A DNA stretch of 29,432 nucleotides from Chloroflexota bacterium (GTDB taxonomy: Bacteria > Chloroflexota > Anaerolineae > Caldilineales > Caldilineaceae). A program made the translations under genes and the position numbers. Below, one piece after another: positions 1 to 7,199 of the stretch. The notes below the pieces were generated by a model. That model saw only the letters and a list, made by a program, of their open reading frames with translations. It was not told the DNA's origin and ran no database searches. The DNA lies in assembly GCA_003451595.1 (NCBI GenBank), contig DMDA01000092.1, positions 55,007 to 84,438 of the forward strand, written 5' to 3'. Position 1 is the stretch's first letter, and every line of letters begins with the position of its first letter.

Positions 1-93
1 GTAGCTTCCTCGGCTGGCGCGGCCGTAGCTTCCTGGGCTGGCGCGGCCGTAGCTTCCTCGGCTGGCGCGGCTGTAGCTTCCTCGGCTGGCGCT
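1..93. repeat. 24-bp tandem repeat in lipoprotein linker
   Basis: Three full copies and one shortened copy (21 bp) of a 24-bp unit beginning GTAGCTTCCTCGGCTGGCG follow each other directly. Copies differ by single bases. The unit is a multiple of three and stays in frame in the minus-strand lipoprotein, coding an 8-residue peptide repeat. The array may extend beyond the left edge. Confidence 0.9.
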
Positions 94-251
94 TCAGTGG
101 CGGCTTCAGTGGCGGCGGCTTCGCTTGCCGGCGCGGTGATGGGTGCGCAGGCAACCAGCACCACCGCCAGCGCCACCAGCGCAGCTACAGCAATCGTCAC
201 CTGCCACGCTGCGCTTTGCCAGCGGTGCGCCTGCTTTTCAATTGAGTGCAT
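1..251 (-). CDS. Lipoprotein N-terminus with 8-residue repeats (partial)
   Basis: An open frame starts at ATG 251 on the minus strand and leaves the window, giving about 83 residues. A strong Shine-Dalgarno (GGAGG, 261-257) lies 5 nt upstream. The protein has a positively charged start, a hydrophobic stretch (about residues 18-34) and the lipobox LVAC with the lipidated Cys at residue 35, so export and lipid anchoring are expected. After the Cys comes a low-complexity Ala/Pro/Glu/Thr linker, then almost four copies of APAEEATA coded by a 24-bp tandem repeat. Such linkers usually tether a solute-binding or enzymatic domain to the membrane; that domain would lie outside the window, so the function is not known. 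It is divergent from the small membrane protein at 413. Confidence 0.8.
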   Translation of the reverse strand, partial: MHSIEKQAHRWQSAAWQVTIAVAALVALAVVLVACAPITAPASEAAATEAATEAPAEEATAAPAEEATAAPAQEATAAPAEEA

Positions 252-377
252 TGTCTCCTCCTTGGGTTGTTCCGATTTTGCTTTGCTGTGCATCGGTTGT
301 CCCGTCGGGCGTCGGTCCTCCCTGTGCTCACAGATAACGTAGCCAGTTTGTGAGTTGGATTGGCTGTCAGGGTGAAT

Positions 378-406
378 TTGTTGCTTTCGGTTCCTGCGTC
401 TACACT
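378..406 (+). promoter_or_regulatory. Putative promoter, leaderless start
   Basis: TTGTTG at 378-383 and TACACT at 401-406 are separated by 17 bp. Only six bases lie between the -10 box and ATG 413, so transcription would begin at or next to the start codon. This supports the 413 start over an upstream GTG at 350. The -35 match is weak. Confidence 0.4.
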
Positions 407-412
407 CGCAGC

Positions 413-817
413 ATGTCCAACACACGTGCGCGCGTGCTTGCAATCTTCGGTTTACTGGCGGGCGGGACCTTGCTCGGTTACGTGCTGGGCGCGCTGTCGC
501 CCTACCGCGCCGGTGGGCAACTAGACCCGCTCGTGGTATCGATGCTGCTGTCCGCCGTCTTTGTGACCTTCAGCAGTGTCGGGACATTGCTGGCGCTGAG
601 CCTGCATCAGCGCTGGCCAGCGTTGGCGGGGCGCAAGTCGCGTCAGCATCGGCGGACTCCTTCCGCTGCGCCAGCGCTGCGTCAGGGTGTTCTGGCCGGA
701 TTGACACTGGTCACCCTCCTTGTCCTTGCCATCCTGCGCGTGCTGGATGTCGCCGTGTTCATCGTGACCCTGCTGGTGGCCGGGCTGATCGAGGCGTTTG
801 TGCAGAGCAGGCAATAA
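413..817 (+). CDS. Small multipass membrane protein, unknown function
   Basis: A 134-residue protein with about four hydrophobic segments: residues ~8-28, ~40-64, and two closely spaced ones near ~98-130. A basic, hydrophilic loop (around HQRWPALAGRKSRQHRR) separates the two halves. No conserved catalytic motif is visible and I do not recognise the family. ATG 413 is preferred because a -10-like TACACT ends six bases before it; an in-frame GTG at 350 would add 21 residues that do not look like a leader. It ends 30 bp before mazG on the same strand, so the two are probably co-transcribed, but nothing in the sequence links it to nucleotide clean-up. Confidence 0.65.
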   Translation: MSNTRARVLAIFGLLAGGTLLGYVLGALSPYRAGGQLDPLVVSMLLSAVFVTFSSVGTLLALSLHQRWPALAGRKSRQHRRTPSAAPALRQGVLAGLTLVTLLVLAILRVLDVAVFIVTLLVAGLIEAFVQSRQ

Positions 818-847
818 ATTGATTCTGTTGATTCTATGGGAGACTTC

Positions 848-2230
848 ATGGTGAGTAATCGGATTTTGATTGTAGGGTTGGGGCCTGGCCCGGCGGAGCA
901 GATGACGTTGGCGGCGTGGCAGACGGTGACACAGGCGCAAGTGCTGGTGTTGCGAACTCAGCGCCACCCTGGTGTGGCGCAATTGCTGGCGCAGCGGACG
1001 CCGCCCATCCTACAAGCGTGCGACGATCTTTATGAGCAGCACGCCAGCTTCGCCGACGTCTACACGGCGATCGTCGAGCGCGTCCTGGCATTGGCTGCCG
1101 TGCACGCTGAGGTGGTGTACGCCGTGCCGGGTCACCCCAACGTCGGCGAGATGACCACGTTGCAGCTCCAGCAGCGCGCGGCTGCGGCGGGCGTCACGGT
1201 CGAGATCATCGGCGGGATGAGTTTTGTAGAGCCGAGCTTTGCCGCCGTAGGCGTGGATTTGATGGATGGCGCACAAGTCCTCGATGCCATGATCCTGGCG
1301 CGTCAGCATCACCCAATGATCGATGTCAATTTGCCGTTGCTGTTGGCGCAGGTCTACGCGCGCTGGCTGGCGTCGGATGTCAAACTCACCTTACTCAATG
1401 CCTATCCTGCCGAACATCCGGTCACGATTGTGCAGGCGGCAGGGAGCGCGGGGCAGTCATTGCACACGGTGGCGCTGGCGGAATTGGATCACAGCAACGT
1501 GTTTGACCACCTGACCAGCGTCTATGTGCCGCCGTTGCCACCTCATTCCAGTTTTACCGCCCTGCAAGAACTGGTCGCGCATCTGCGTGCGCCGGAGGGA
1601 TGCCCTTGGGATCGTGAGCAGACGCTGGCCTCGCTGCGCAGTGATCTGTTGGATGAATGCGCCGAATTGTTGGAAGCCATCGACGCCGATGAAATCGAGG
1701 ACAACCGCGCGGCTATCTGTGAAGAGATCGGCGATGTGTTGCTGTCAGCCGTAATGCTCACACAAATTGCCACGGAGGAAGGCCGTTTCCAGATGGGGGA
1801 TGTGGTGCGCGGGGTGGTGACCAAATTGATCCGCCGTCATCCGCACGTCTTTGGCGATGTGAAAGTCAGCGGTGTGGAGCACGTGCTGGCGAATTGGGAC
1901 GTCATCAAGGCGCAGGAAAAGGCTGCGCAAGGCATGACGCCTGGCCCGCTCGACGGCGTCCCGCCGGGACTGCCCGCGCTGGAGAAGGCGCGCAAGCTCC
2001 AATCCAAAGCCGCCAAGGCGGGTCTACTGGATCGCCGCGCCGTGGCCACTGCAGAGCCGGCGCTGGCGGCGTTGCTGGGCGATGCCCCTGATGCCGCGCG
2101 TATCGGCGCCATACTCTGGCGGTTGGTGGCGCTGGCGAGTCTACACCAGATCAACGCCGAGGATGCCCTGCGCGCATTTACCGTGCAGTACCGCCATGAC
2201 GCGGCAACGTCCATCGCCCCCCAGCAATAG
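848..2230 (+). CDS. mazG: Tetrapyrrole methylase-like / MazG fusion NTP pyrophosphohydrolase
   Basis: 460 residues. The N-terminal ~220 residues match the SAM-dependent tetrapyrrole (corrin/porphyrin) methylase fold, starting ILIVGLGPGPAEQMTLAAW with the glycine-rich loop. The C-terminal half (about residues 237-357) is a MazG all-alpha NTP pyrophosphatase: CPWDREQTL, the metal-binding acidic helix LLDECAELLEAI and the second acidic helix EEIGDVLL are all present, then NWDVIKAQEK and the usual Gly/Pro-rich LDGVPPGLPALEKA. The same fusion is known from Bacillus YabN. MazG proteins hydrolyse (d)NTPs to NMP and pyrophosphate, which removes aberrant nucleotides. The job of the methylase half is unclear. 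ATG 848 has GGGAGA at 838-843 upstream; ATG 836 is in frame but has no such site. Confidence 0.93.
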   Translation: MVSNRILIVGLGPGPAEQMTLAAWQTVTQAQVLVLRTQRHPGVAQLLAQRTPPILQACDDLYEQHASFADVYTAIVERVLALAAVHAEVVYAVPGHPNVGEMTTLQLQQRAAAAGVTVEIIGGMSFVEPSFAAVGVDLMDGAQVLDAMILARQHHPMIDVNLPLLLAQVYARWLASDVKLTLLNAYPAEHPVTIVQAAGSAGQSLHTVALAELDHSNVFDHLTSVYVPPLPPHSSFTALQELVAHLRAPEGCPWDREQTLASLRSDLLDECAELLEAIDADEIEDNRAAICEEIGDVLLSAVMLTQIATEEGRFQMGDVVRGVVTKLIRRHPHVFGDVKVSGVEHVLANWDVIKAQEKAAQGMTPGPLDGVPPGLPALEKARKLQSKAAKAGLLDRRAVATAEPALAALLGDAPDAARIGAILWRLVALASLHQINAEDALRAFTVQYRHDAATSIAPQQ

Positions 2231-2263
2231 GCGCACGCAGTGCAGAACAGCGTGAAGCTAGAT

Positions 2264-2292
2264 TTGACGCCGATGGGCAAGCCGGCTACACT
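2264..2292 (+). promoter_or_regulatory. Sigma-70-type promoter of the LacI-family gene
   Basis: TTGACG (2264-2269) and TACACT (2287-2292) are separated by exactly 17 bp. The predicted start point (~2299) falls on the first base of the operator at 2300-2311, so a bound repressor would cover the transcription start. Confidence 0.7.
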
Positions 2293-2299
2293 GCGTTGC

Positions 2300-2311
2300 G
2301 CAAACGTTTGC
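2300..2311. promoter_or_regulatory. LacI-family operator 1 (autoregulation)
   Basis: GCAAACGTTTGC is a perfect 12-bp palindrome with the central CG typical of LacI/GalR operators. It sits immediately downstream of the -10 box of the regulator gene. The same palindrome, with TTG upstream and CT downstream conserved, recurs at 3428-3439 before the inositol-phosphate synthase. Confidence 0.85.
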
Positions 2312-2350
2312 TCAAGTCTGATCTAGAAAAGGAACCGTCAGGGAAAGGTG

Positions 2351-3385
2351 ATGACGCACGTCTCCATTGTCGATATCGCCCGGTTAGCGCAGGTGTCCCC
2401 CTCAACCGTCTCGCGCGCGCTGCAGAATCACCCGCGTATCAGCCCCGAACGGCGCGCAGAGATTCTGGCGCTGGCGGAGCAGCTTGGCTATCGCCCCAGC
2501 CAGGTTGCGCGTAGCCTGGTGACAGGGCAAACGCACACGATTGGCGTGGTGGCTTCCGATGTGACCGATCCGTTTGTGGCGGAGGTGCTCAAGGGAGTGG
2601 AGTCGGCGGCGCGCAGTGCTGGTTATGGGTTGCTGATTGCAATGTCCAATCGCGACCCATCGCAGGAAATCACCGCGGCGACGGTGTTGCTCGATCATCA
2701 AGTGGACGGATTGATCGTGATTTCCAGCCGGGCGCCGGATCGCTATCGTCAATTGCCGCGCGCCCGGGAGAACGCAGCAGGCGGCGTTGCCCCGGTTGTT
2801 CTGTTGAACCATGACTTTAGTGAGGCAGGCGTTTACAGCGTGCGCATGGATAACGCCGGCGCCGCCAGCGCCGCCGTGACGTTGCTGAGTCAGCTCGGTC
2901 ATCGTCACATCGCGTTTGTCGCCGGGCCGGGTGGGGGGCAGAGCAGCCATGCGCGCTTGGCAGGCTATCTCCAAGGCTTGGCGGCCAATCATCTGACACC
3001 GCTGCCCGAGTTGATCTTGCAGGGCGCGGGTATGCTCGAGGATGGCTGGGAGGCGCTGACGGCGCTTCAGACGATGCAGCCGCGCCCAACGGCAGTGCTC
3101 TGCTATAACGACCTGGCAGCGATTGGCTTGCTGGCTGCTGCGGCCAGGTCCGGCGTCAGCGTGCCCGATGCATTGTCGGTGGTGGGTTTCGACAACGTGC
3201 CCCTCAGCGCCTACACGGTTCCCGCGCTGACAACGGTTGAACAGCCCAAGGCAGCGATGGGGCAGGCGGCAGTCAGAACCTGTCTGCGCGCGCTGGCGGG
3301 TGAACCGGCGCCGCCGATTGTCATGAGTGGTCAAATTGTCTTGCGCGCCAGCACAGGCGTCTGTCGCCTGTCCGATCGCGCCTGA
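2351..3385 (+). CDS. LacI/GalR-family transcriptional regulator
   Basis: 344 residues, the normal family length. The helix-turn-helix is at the N-terminus (VSIVDIARLAQVSPSTVSRA, residues ~4-23), followed by the hinge helix region (RPSQVARSLVTGQ) and a periplasmic-binding-protein-like sensor domain (TIGVVASDVTDPFVAEVLKG onward), with the late core motif SVVGFDNVPLSAYTVPALTT typical of the family. ATG 2351 follows an A/G-rich stretch (2340-2348); a GTG three bases earlier is possible. The gene has its own promoter and operator, and the next gene downstream, inositol-3-phosphate synthase, has the same operator. The likely effector is therefore inositol or a related sugar or phosphate. Corynebacterium IpsA, also LacI-type, controls ino1, a parallel that fits but does not prove the role. 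Confidence 0.93.
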   Translation: MTHVSIVDIARLAQVSPSTVSRALQNHPRISPERRAEILALAEQLGYRPSQVARSLVTGQTHTIGVVASDVTDPFVAEVLKGVESAARSAGYGLLIAMSNRDPSQEITAATVLLDHQVDGLIVISSRAPDRYRQLPRARENAAGGVAPVVLLNHDFSEAGVYSVRMDNAGAASAAVTLLSQLGHRHIAFVAGPGGGQSSHARLAGYLQGLAANHLTPLPELILQGAGMLEDGWEALTALQTMQPRPTAVLCYNDLAAIGLLAAAARSGVSVPDALSVVGFDNVPLSAYTVPALTTVEQPKAAMGQAAVRTCLRALAGEPAPPIVMSGQIVLRASTGVCRLSDRA

Positions 3386-3403
3386 TCTTTGGCGGCCTGC
3401 GCT

Positions 3404-3425
3404 TTGTGTACATTTTGTGTACATT
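3404..3425. repeat. Perfect 11-bp tandem repeat before ino1
   Basis: TTGTGTACATT occurs twice head to tail (3404-3414, 3415-3425), ending two bases before operator 2. Each copy contains the palindrome TGTACA. The second copy ends in TACATT, placed like a -10 box (start ~3432, within the operator), but no good -35 is seen at the right distance. It could be a binding site for a second regulator. Confidence 0.75.
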
Positions 3426-3427
3426 GT

Positions 3428-3439
3428 GCAAACGTTTGC
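3428..3439. promoter_or_regulatory. LacI-family operator 2 (ino1)
   Basis: A second exact copy of GCAAACGTTTGC, 106 bp before the start codon of the inositol-phosphate synthase and 43 bp after the stop of the regulator gene. It marks the start of a separate transcription unit for the synthase under the neighbouring LacI-family protein. Confidence 0.85.
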
Positions 3440-3544
3440 TCTAGCGAGGCCGGGTTACAGCGGGCATGTCATCTCGCGAGTGTGTCGTGCGGGAGCGCCG
3501 TCGTGGCGTTCCCATGAATTGGAGAAACAAAGGAGTTCAGTACA

Positions 3545-4642
3545 GTGTCACGGAAAATTCGTGTGGCAATTGCCGGCGTAGGCAACTGCGCCAGCAGCTT
3601 GGTTCAGGGCGTGCATTACTATGCTGATGCCAAAGCTGACGCGCGCGTGCCAGGCTTGATGCACGTTGATCTGGGCGGCTATCATGTCAGCGACCTGGAG
3701 TTTGTGGCGGCGTTCGATGTAGACGCCGCCAAGGTTGGCAAGGATTTGGGTGAAGCGATCTTCGCGGGCCAGAACAACACCTACCGCTTTGCGGCTGTGC
3801 CCTTTCTGGGCGTCACCGTGCAGCGCGGACCCACCCTGGATGGCGTCGGCAAATATCTCCGTCAGGTGATCGATGAAGCGGACGCCGCGCCCGTGGACGT
3901 GGCCGCCGTGCTGCGCGCAACACGCGCCGATGTTCTGATCAATTACCTGCCGGTTGGCAGCGAAGCGGGCGCCCGCTTCTATGCAGAGCAGGCGCTGCAA
4001 GCTGGCGTAGCCTTCGTCAATTGCATTCCGGTCTTTATCGCCAAAGATCCAGTCTGGCGCCGGCGCTTTGAGCAGGCCGGGGTGCCGATCATCGGCGACG
4101 ACATCAAGAGCCAGGTTGGCGCCACAATCACCCATCGCGTGCTGACCCGACTCTTTGAGGATCGCGGCGTGCGTGTGGATCGCACTTATCAGCTCAACTT
4201 TGGCGGCAACACCGACTTCATGAACATGTTGGAGCGCGATCGCCTGGAGAGTAAGAAAATCTCCAAGACCAATGCGGTCACCTCCCAGATCAGTGAGCAG
4301 TTGACCGATGAGTGTGTACACGTCGGCCCCAGCGACTACGTGCCCTGGTTGACTGATCGCAAGTTTTGTGAAATTCGCATCGAGGGCACGACCTTTGGCG
4401 ATGTGCCGTTGCTCTTGACGGCGCATCTGGAGGTCTGGGATAGTCCAAACAGTGCGGGCGTCGTGATTGACGCCGTGCGCTGCGCCAAATTGGCGTTGGA
4501 TCAGGGCATGGGCGGCGCGCTGCTGGGGCCGTCAAGCTACTTCATGAAAAGCCCGCCTGAACAGTACACGGACGATGTGTGTCGTCAGAAGGTGGAGGAG
4601 TTCATCGCTGCGACCAGCCAACGGCAGCCTGCGCTGGCTTGA
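3545..4642 (+). CDS. ino1: myo-Inositol-3-phosphate synthase
   Basis: 365 residues, the length of the short prokaryotic form. It converts glucose 6-phosphate to 1L-myo-inositol 3-phosphate with NAD, the first step to inositol lipids and inositol-based solutes. The N-terminal NAD-binding loop is VAIAGVGNCASS; the catalytic region includes GDDIKSQVGATITHRVL, LNFGGNTDFMNM and the lysine-rich RLESKKISKTNAV, all typical of the family. Start is GTG 3545 with AAAGGAG (3529-3535) nine bases upstream. Expression is probably controlled by the LacI-family protein encoded just before it. The phosphatase needed to release free inositol is not obvious here; the phosphatase at 8681-9547 looks CysQ-like rather than IMPase-like. 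Confidence 0.95.
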   Translation: MSRKIRVAIAGVGNCASSLVQGVHYYADAKADARVPGLMHVDLGGYHVSDLEFVAAFDVDAAKVGKDLGEAIFAGQNNTYRFAAVPFLGVTVQRGPTLDGVGKYLRQVIDEADAAPVDVAAVLRATRADVLINYLPVGSEAGARFYAEQALQAGVAFVNCIPVFIAKDPVWRRRFEQAGVPIIGDDIKSQVGATITHRVLTRLFEDRGVRVDRTYQLNFGGNTDFMNMLERDRLESKKISKTNAVTSQISEQLTDECVHVGPSDYVPWLTDRKFCEIRIEGTTFGDVPLLLTAHLEVWDSPNSAGVVIDAVRCAKLALDQGMGGALLGPSSYFMKSPPEQYTDDVCRQKVEEFIAATSQRQPALA

Positions 4643-4656
4643 CCCCGGAGCAGTGG

Positions 4657-4684
4657 CTTGCCTTTGGCCGCCGCCAACGGCAAG
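4657..4684. terminator. Hairpin between convergent ino1 and serine dehydratase
   Basis: CTTGCCTTTGGC (4657-4668) and GCCAACGGCAAG (4673-4678, 4679-4684) form an 11-pair stem with one T-C mismatch and the four-base loop CGCC. It lies between the stop of ino1 (4642) and the stop of the convergent gene (4715), so it could serve both strands. No T-run follows, so termination strength is uncertain. Confidence 0.55.
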
Positions 4685-4714
4685 CTACTGCCCAGGTTGC
4701 AATACGCGGTCACT

Positions 4715-6091
4715 TCAACACTCGATCACATTGACGGCCAAGCCGCCGCGCGCCGTCTCTTTATATTTTGTCTTCATATCGGCGCCGGTGTCGCGCATCG
4801 TCTTGATCACCTTGTCGAGCGAGACATAATGTGTGCCGTCGCCGCGCAGTGCAATGCGCGCGGCGTTGATGGCTTTGATGGCGCCCATGGCGTTGCGTTC
4901 GATGCAGGGAATCTGCACCAGCCCGCCCACCGGGTCGCAGGTCAACCCCAAATTGTGTTCCATGCCGATCTCGGCGGCGTTCTCGACCTGGTCGGGTGTG
5001 CCGCCGCGCACTTCGGCCAGCCCGGCCGCCGCCATCGAGCAGGCGACGCCAACCTCACCCTGGCAACCGACATCAGCGCCGGAGATGCTGGCGTTCTTTT
5101 TGTATAGGGCGCCAATTGCGCCGGCTGTGAGCAGAAAGCGGATCACGCCGTCGTCATTGGCGCCAGGGGTGAAGCGTGTGTAGTAGTGCAACACTGCCGG
5201 GATGATGCCCGCTGCACCATTCGTCGGCGCTGTCACGACGCGTCCGCCCCAGGCGTTTTCCTCGTTGACAGCGATGGCGTAGACATTGACCCAATCCATC
5301 ACGTTGAGCGGGTCCTGCAGATTGGCTTCTGGACGCGCAACCAGCTGGCGATAGAGTTCGGCAGCGCGACGCTTCACCTTCATGCCGCCGGGCAGGATGC
5401 CTTCGGCAGTGACGCCGCGCTGGACGCATTCCTGCATCACTGCCCAGATGCGCAGCAGTCCAGCGCGTATGTCCGCCTCGCTGCGCCACACTTGTTCATT
5501 GACAAGCATGAGCTGACTGATGCTCAATCTGTGCCTTTGGCATTGCGTTAGCAGCTCTGCCGCTGTATCGAAAGGATAGGGGAGCGCGCGTTCATCCTCT
5601 TTGATACGCGCGGCGCCAGTGGCGCTTTCATCCACCACGAAGCCGCCGCCAACCGAGTAATAGGTGGCGGCGTCAAGAAAGGCGCCATCGGCGTTGAGCG
5701 CCGCCATCGTCATGCCGTTGGGATGATACGCCAACGCTGCGCGGCGAAAGAGGATGTGCTGTTTTTCAATAAATGTGATCGGATGCACACCCAGCAGGTC
5801 AAGACGTTGCGCAGCGCGAATGGCATCGATGCGGCGCGTGACAGTAGTCGTATCGACAGTTTCTGGCTCCTCTCCCAGCAGTCCCAGCATGACGGCTTTA
5901 TCGGTGCCGTGACCCTTGCCGGTGGCGCTCAGTGAGCCGAATAGTTCGGTGCGCACCGCGGCGACGTGGGGCAGCACGCCATCCCGTTGCAGCCGCAAGA
6001 CAAACATGCGCGCGGCTTTCATCGGCCCGACCGTGTGCGAACTGGAAGGGCCGATGCCAATCTTGAAGAGGTCAAAGACGCTAATCGCCAT
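4715..6091 (-). CDS. sdaA: L-serine ammonia-lyase (iron-sulfur, single chain)
   Basis: 458 residues, with beta and alpha parts fused as in the SdaA/SdaB type. It deaminates L-serine to pyruvate and ammonia with a 4Fe-4S cluster. The N-terminal signature SVFDLFKIGIGPSSSHTVGP is complete; the C-terminal half has GADVGCQGEVGVACSMAAAG, GLTCDPVGG and PCIERN, which carry the cluster-binding cysteines (about residues 340-395). The start codon overlaps the end of the upstream methyltransferase by 11 bp, which suggests translational coupling. It is the last gene of the operon cysQ-like, purB, methyltransferase, sdaA. Confidence 0.96.
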   Translation of the reverse strand: MAISVFDLFKIGIGPSSSHTVGPMKAARMFVLRLQRDGVLPHVAAVRTELFGSLSATGKGHGTDKAVMLGLLGEEPETVDTTTVTRRIDAIRAAQRLDLLGVHPITFIEKQHILFRRAALAYHPNGMTMAALNADGAFLDAATYYSVGGGFVVDESATGAARIKEDERALPYPFDTAAELLTQCQRHRLSISQLMLVNEQVWRSEADIRAGLLRIWAVMQECVQRGVTAEGILPGGMKVKRRAAELYRQLVARPEANLQDPLNVMDWVNVYAIAVNEENAWGGRVVTAPTNGAAGIIPAVLHYYTRFTPGANDDGVIRFLLTAGAIGALYKKNASISGADVGCQGEVGVACSMAAAGLAEVRGGTPDQVENAAEIGMEHNLGLTCDPVGGLVQIPCIERNAMGAIKAINAARIALRGDGTHYVSLDKVIKTMRDTGADMKTKYKETARGGLAVNVIEC

Positions 6092-7199
6092 AGGTGTTCG
6101 ATCTCTCGCGCTTGGGCTTCAAAAACAAAGTGATTTCGCTGCGATTGTGAAAAAGCTGGCGGGCGCCGACGATGATATAAGCCGGGCGCAGGATCGCAAA
6201 GGTCTGGTCGAGCACAGGCTGGCGATTCTGTTCAGGCAACTTGACCGTCATCAGCGCCCAGCCGTGCGGGTAAAGGAGTTTCGCATAGGCAGCCATCACG
6301 CGCGCTGAGTCGCGCGCATCCATGCGCATGTCGTTGACGATGATATCGAATGAATCCGGGTCGCTCTGTAGATATTGTTCGGCTGTCATGCGGCGATGAC
6401 GCACGCCAGCGTCGCCCTCCAGTCGCGCATCTAGGTCGCCAGGATCGATCGCCGTGACATATTGGCCTGCGCGACGCAAGACGCGCGTCCACCCGCCGGG
6501 CGCCGCACCCAAATCGAGCGCAACGCCGTGTGCGGGCATCTCGATGCCAAAGACTTCGATGGCCTCCAGAAGCTTGAATTCGGCGCGGCTGATCTGCCCT
6601 TCCTCACGCGCAAAGCGCCGCATGCCGCCCGCCCAATTCGACAGGTTGTTCGCCGCCAGTGAGACGCCTGCCAGGGCAACCTGGCGTCTGCCTTTACCCA
6701 CTGACCCACCGACGATTAGCTGCGGGGCAGGCTGCCAGCGCTTCAGCACGGCGCACACCACCGAAACCACCTGCAGCGGCGCCCGCACGTCGAGTGTTGG
6801 GCCGGCCTCGCCCGTCAATGCTGACGCCAGCGCCGTGTTGATGTCAAATGGTTTGTAGGGCGCTTCCATCAGCACGCGTGTCTGCACCGAGAAGCTCACA
6901 GCCGCATCCAGGGCTGGCAGCTTGCCCGGCAACACCCGCGCCAGGTAAGTCGGATCGCCAGCATGACCACCCAACGGTGCGACCACCTGCACAGGCATCA
7001 TGTGGCGCACAAAGATCGGCGGCGTGCGACGCCAGTGCGTCGCCAGCGCAGCGAAGGGCCGACCGGCGTCAACCAACAGCACGCCCTCCGCCAGCGCCTC
7101 CAGGATGTGGGCGTCGGGCGCAGCCGCGCGCAGTTCCGCCGTTGCCTCCGCAACTGACCCGTCGTCACACGTGAGAATGCCGATCGTAGCTGGGGTCAT
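6081..7199 (-). CDS. FtsJ/RlmM-like RNA 2'-O-methyltransferase
   Basis: 372 residues. The C-terminal half is a Rossmann-fold SAM methyltransferase of the FtsJ (RrmJ) type: motif I is LDLGAAPGGWT, and the K-D-K-E catalytic tetrad can be followed as Lys in SRAEFKLLEA, Asp in NDMRMD, Lys in MTVKLPE and Glu in RSEITLFLK. The N-terminal ~190 residues resemble the THUMP-bearing N-terminus of RlmM, which methylates C2498 of 23S rRNA in E. coli, but the match is loose, so the exact target is inferred only as rRNA. The ATG overlaps the purB stop (ATGA-type, 4 bp) and its own end overlaps sdaA, so three genes are tightly coupled. Confidence 0.85.
   Translation of the reverse strand: MTPATIGILTCDDGSVAEATAELRAAAPDAHILEALAEGVLLVDAGRPFAALATHWRRTPPIFVRHMMPVQVVAPLGGHAGDPTYLARVLPGKLPALDAAVSFSVQTRVLMEAPYKPFDINTALASALTGEAGPTLDVRAPLQVVSVVCAVLKRWQPAPQLIVGGSVGKGRRQVALAGVSLAANNLSNWAGGMRRFAREEGQISRAEFKLLEAIEVFGIEMPAHGVALDLGAAPGGWTRVLRRAGQYVTAIDPGDLDARLEGDAGVRHRRMTAEQYLQSDPDSFDIIVNDMRMDARDSARVMAAYAKLLYPHGWALMTVKLPEQNRQPVLDQTFAILRPAYIIVGARQLFHNRSEITLFLKPKRERSNTYGD

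Noticed and set aside
2402..3424. Long minus-strand frame (340 codons) opposite the LacI-family gene
   Set aside because: It is antisense to a clear LacI-family protein with helix-turn-helix and core motifs; the antisense translation has no recognisable motif and follows from high G+C third positions.
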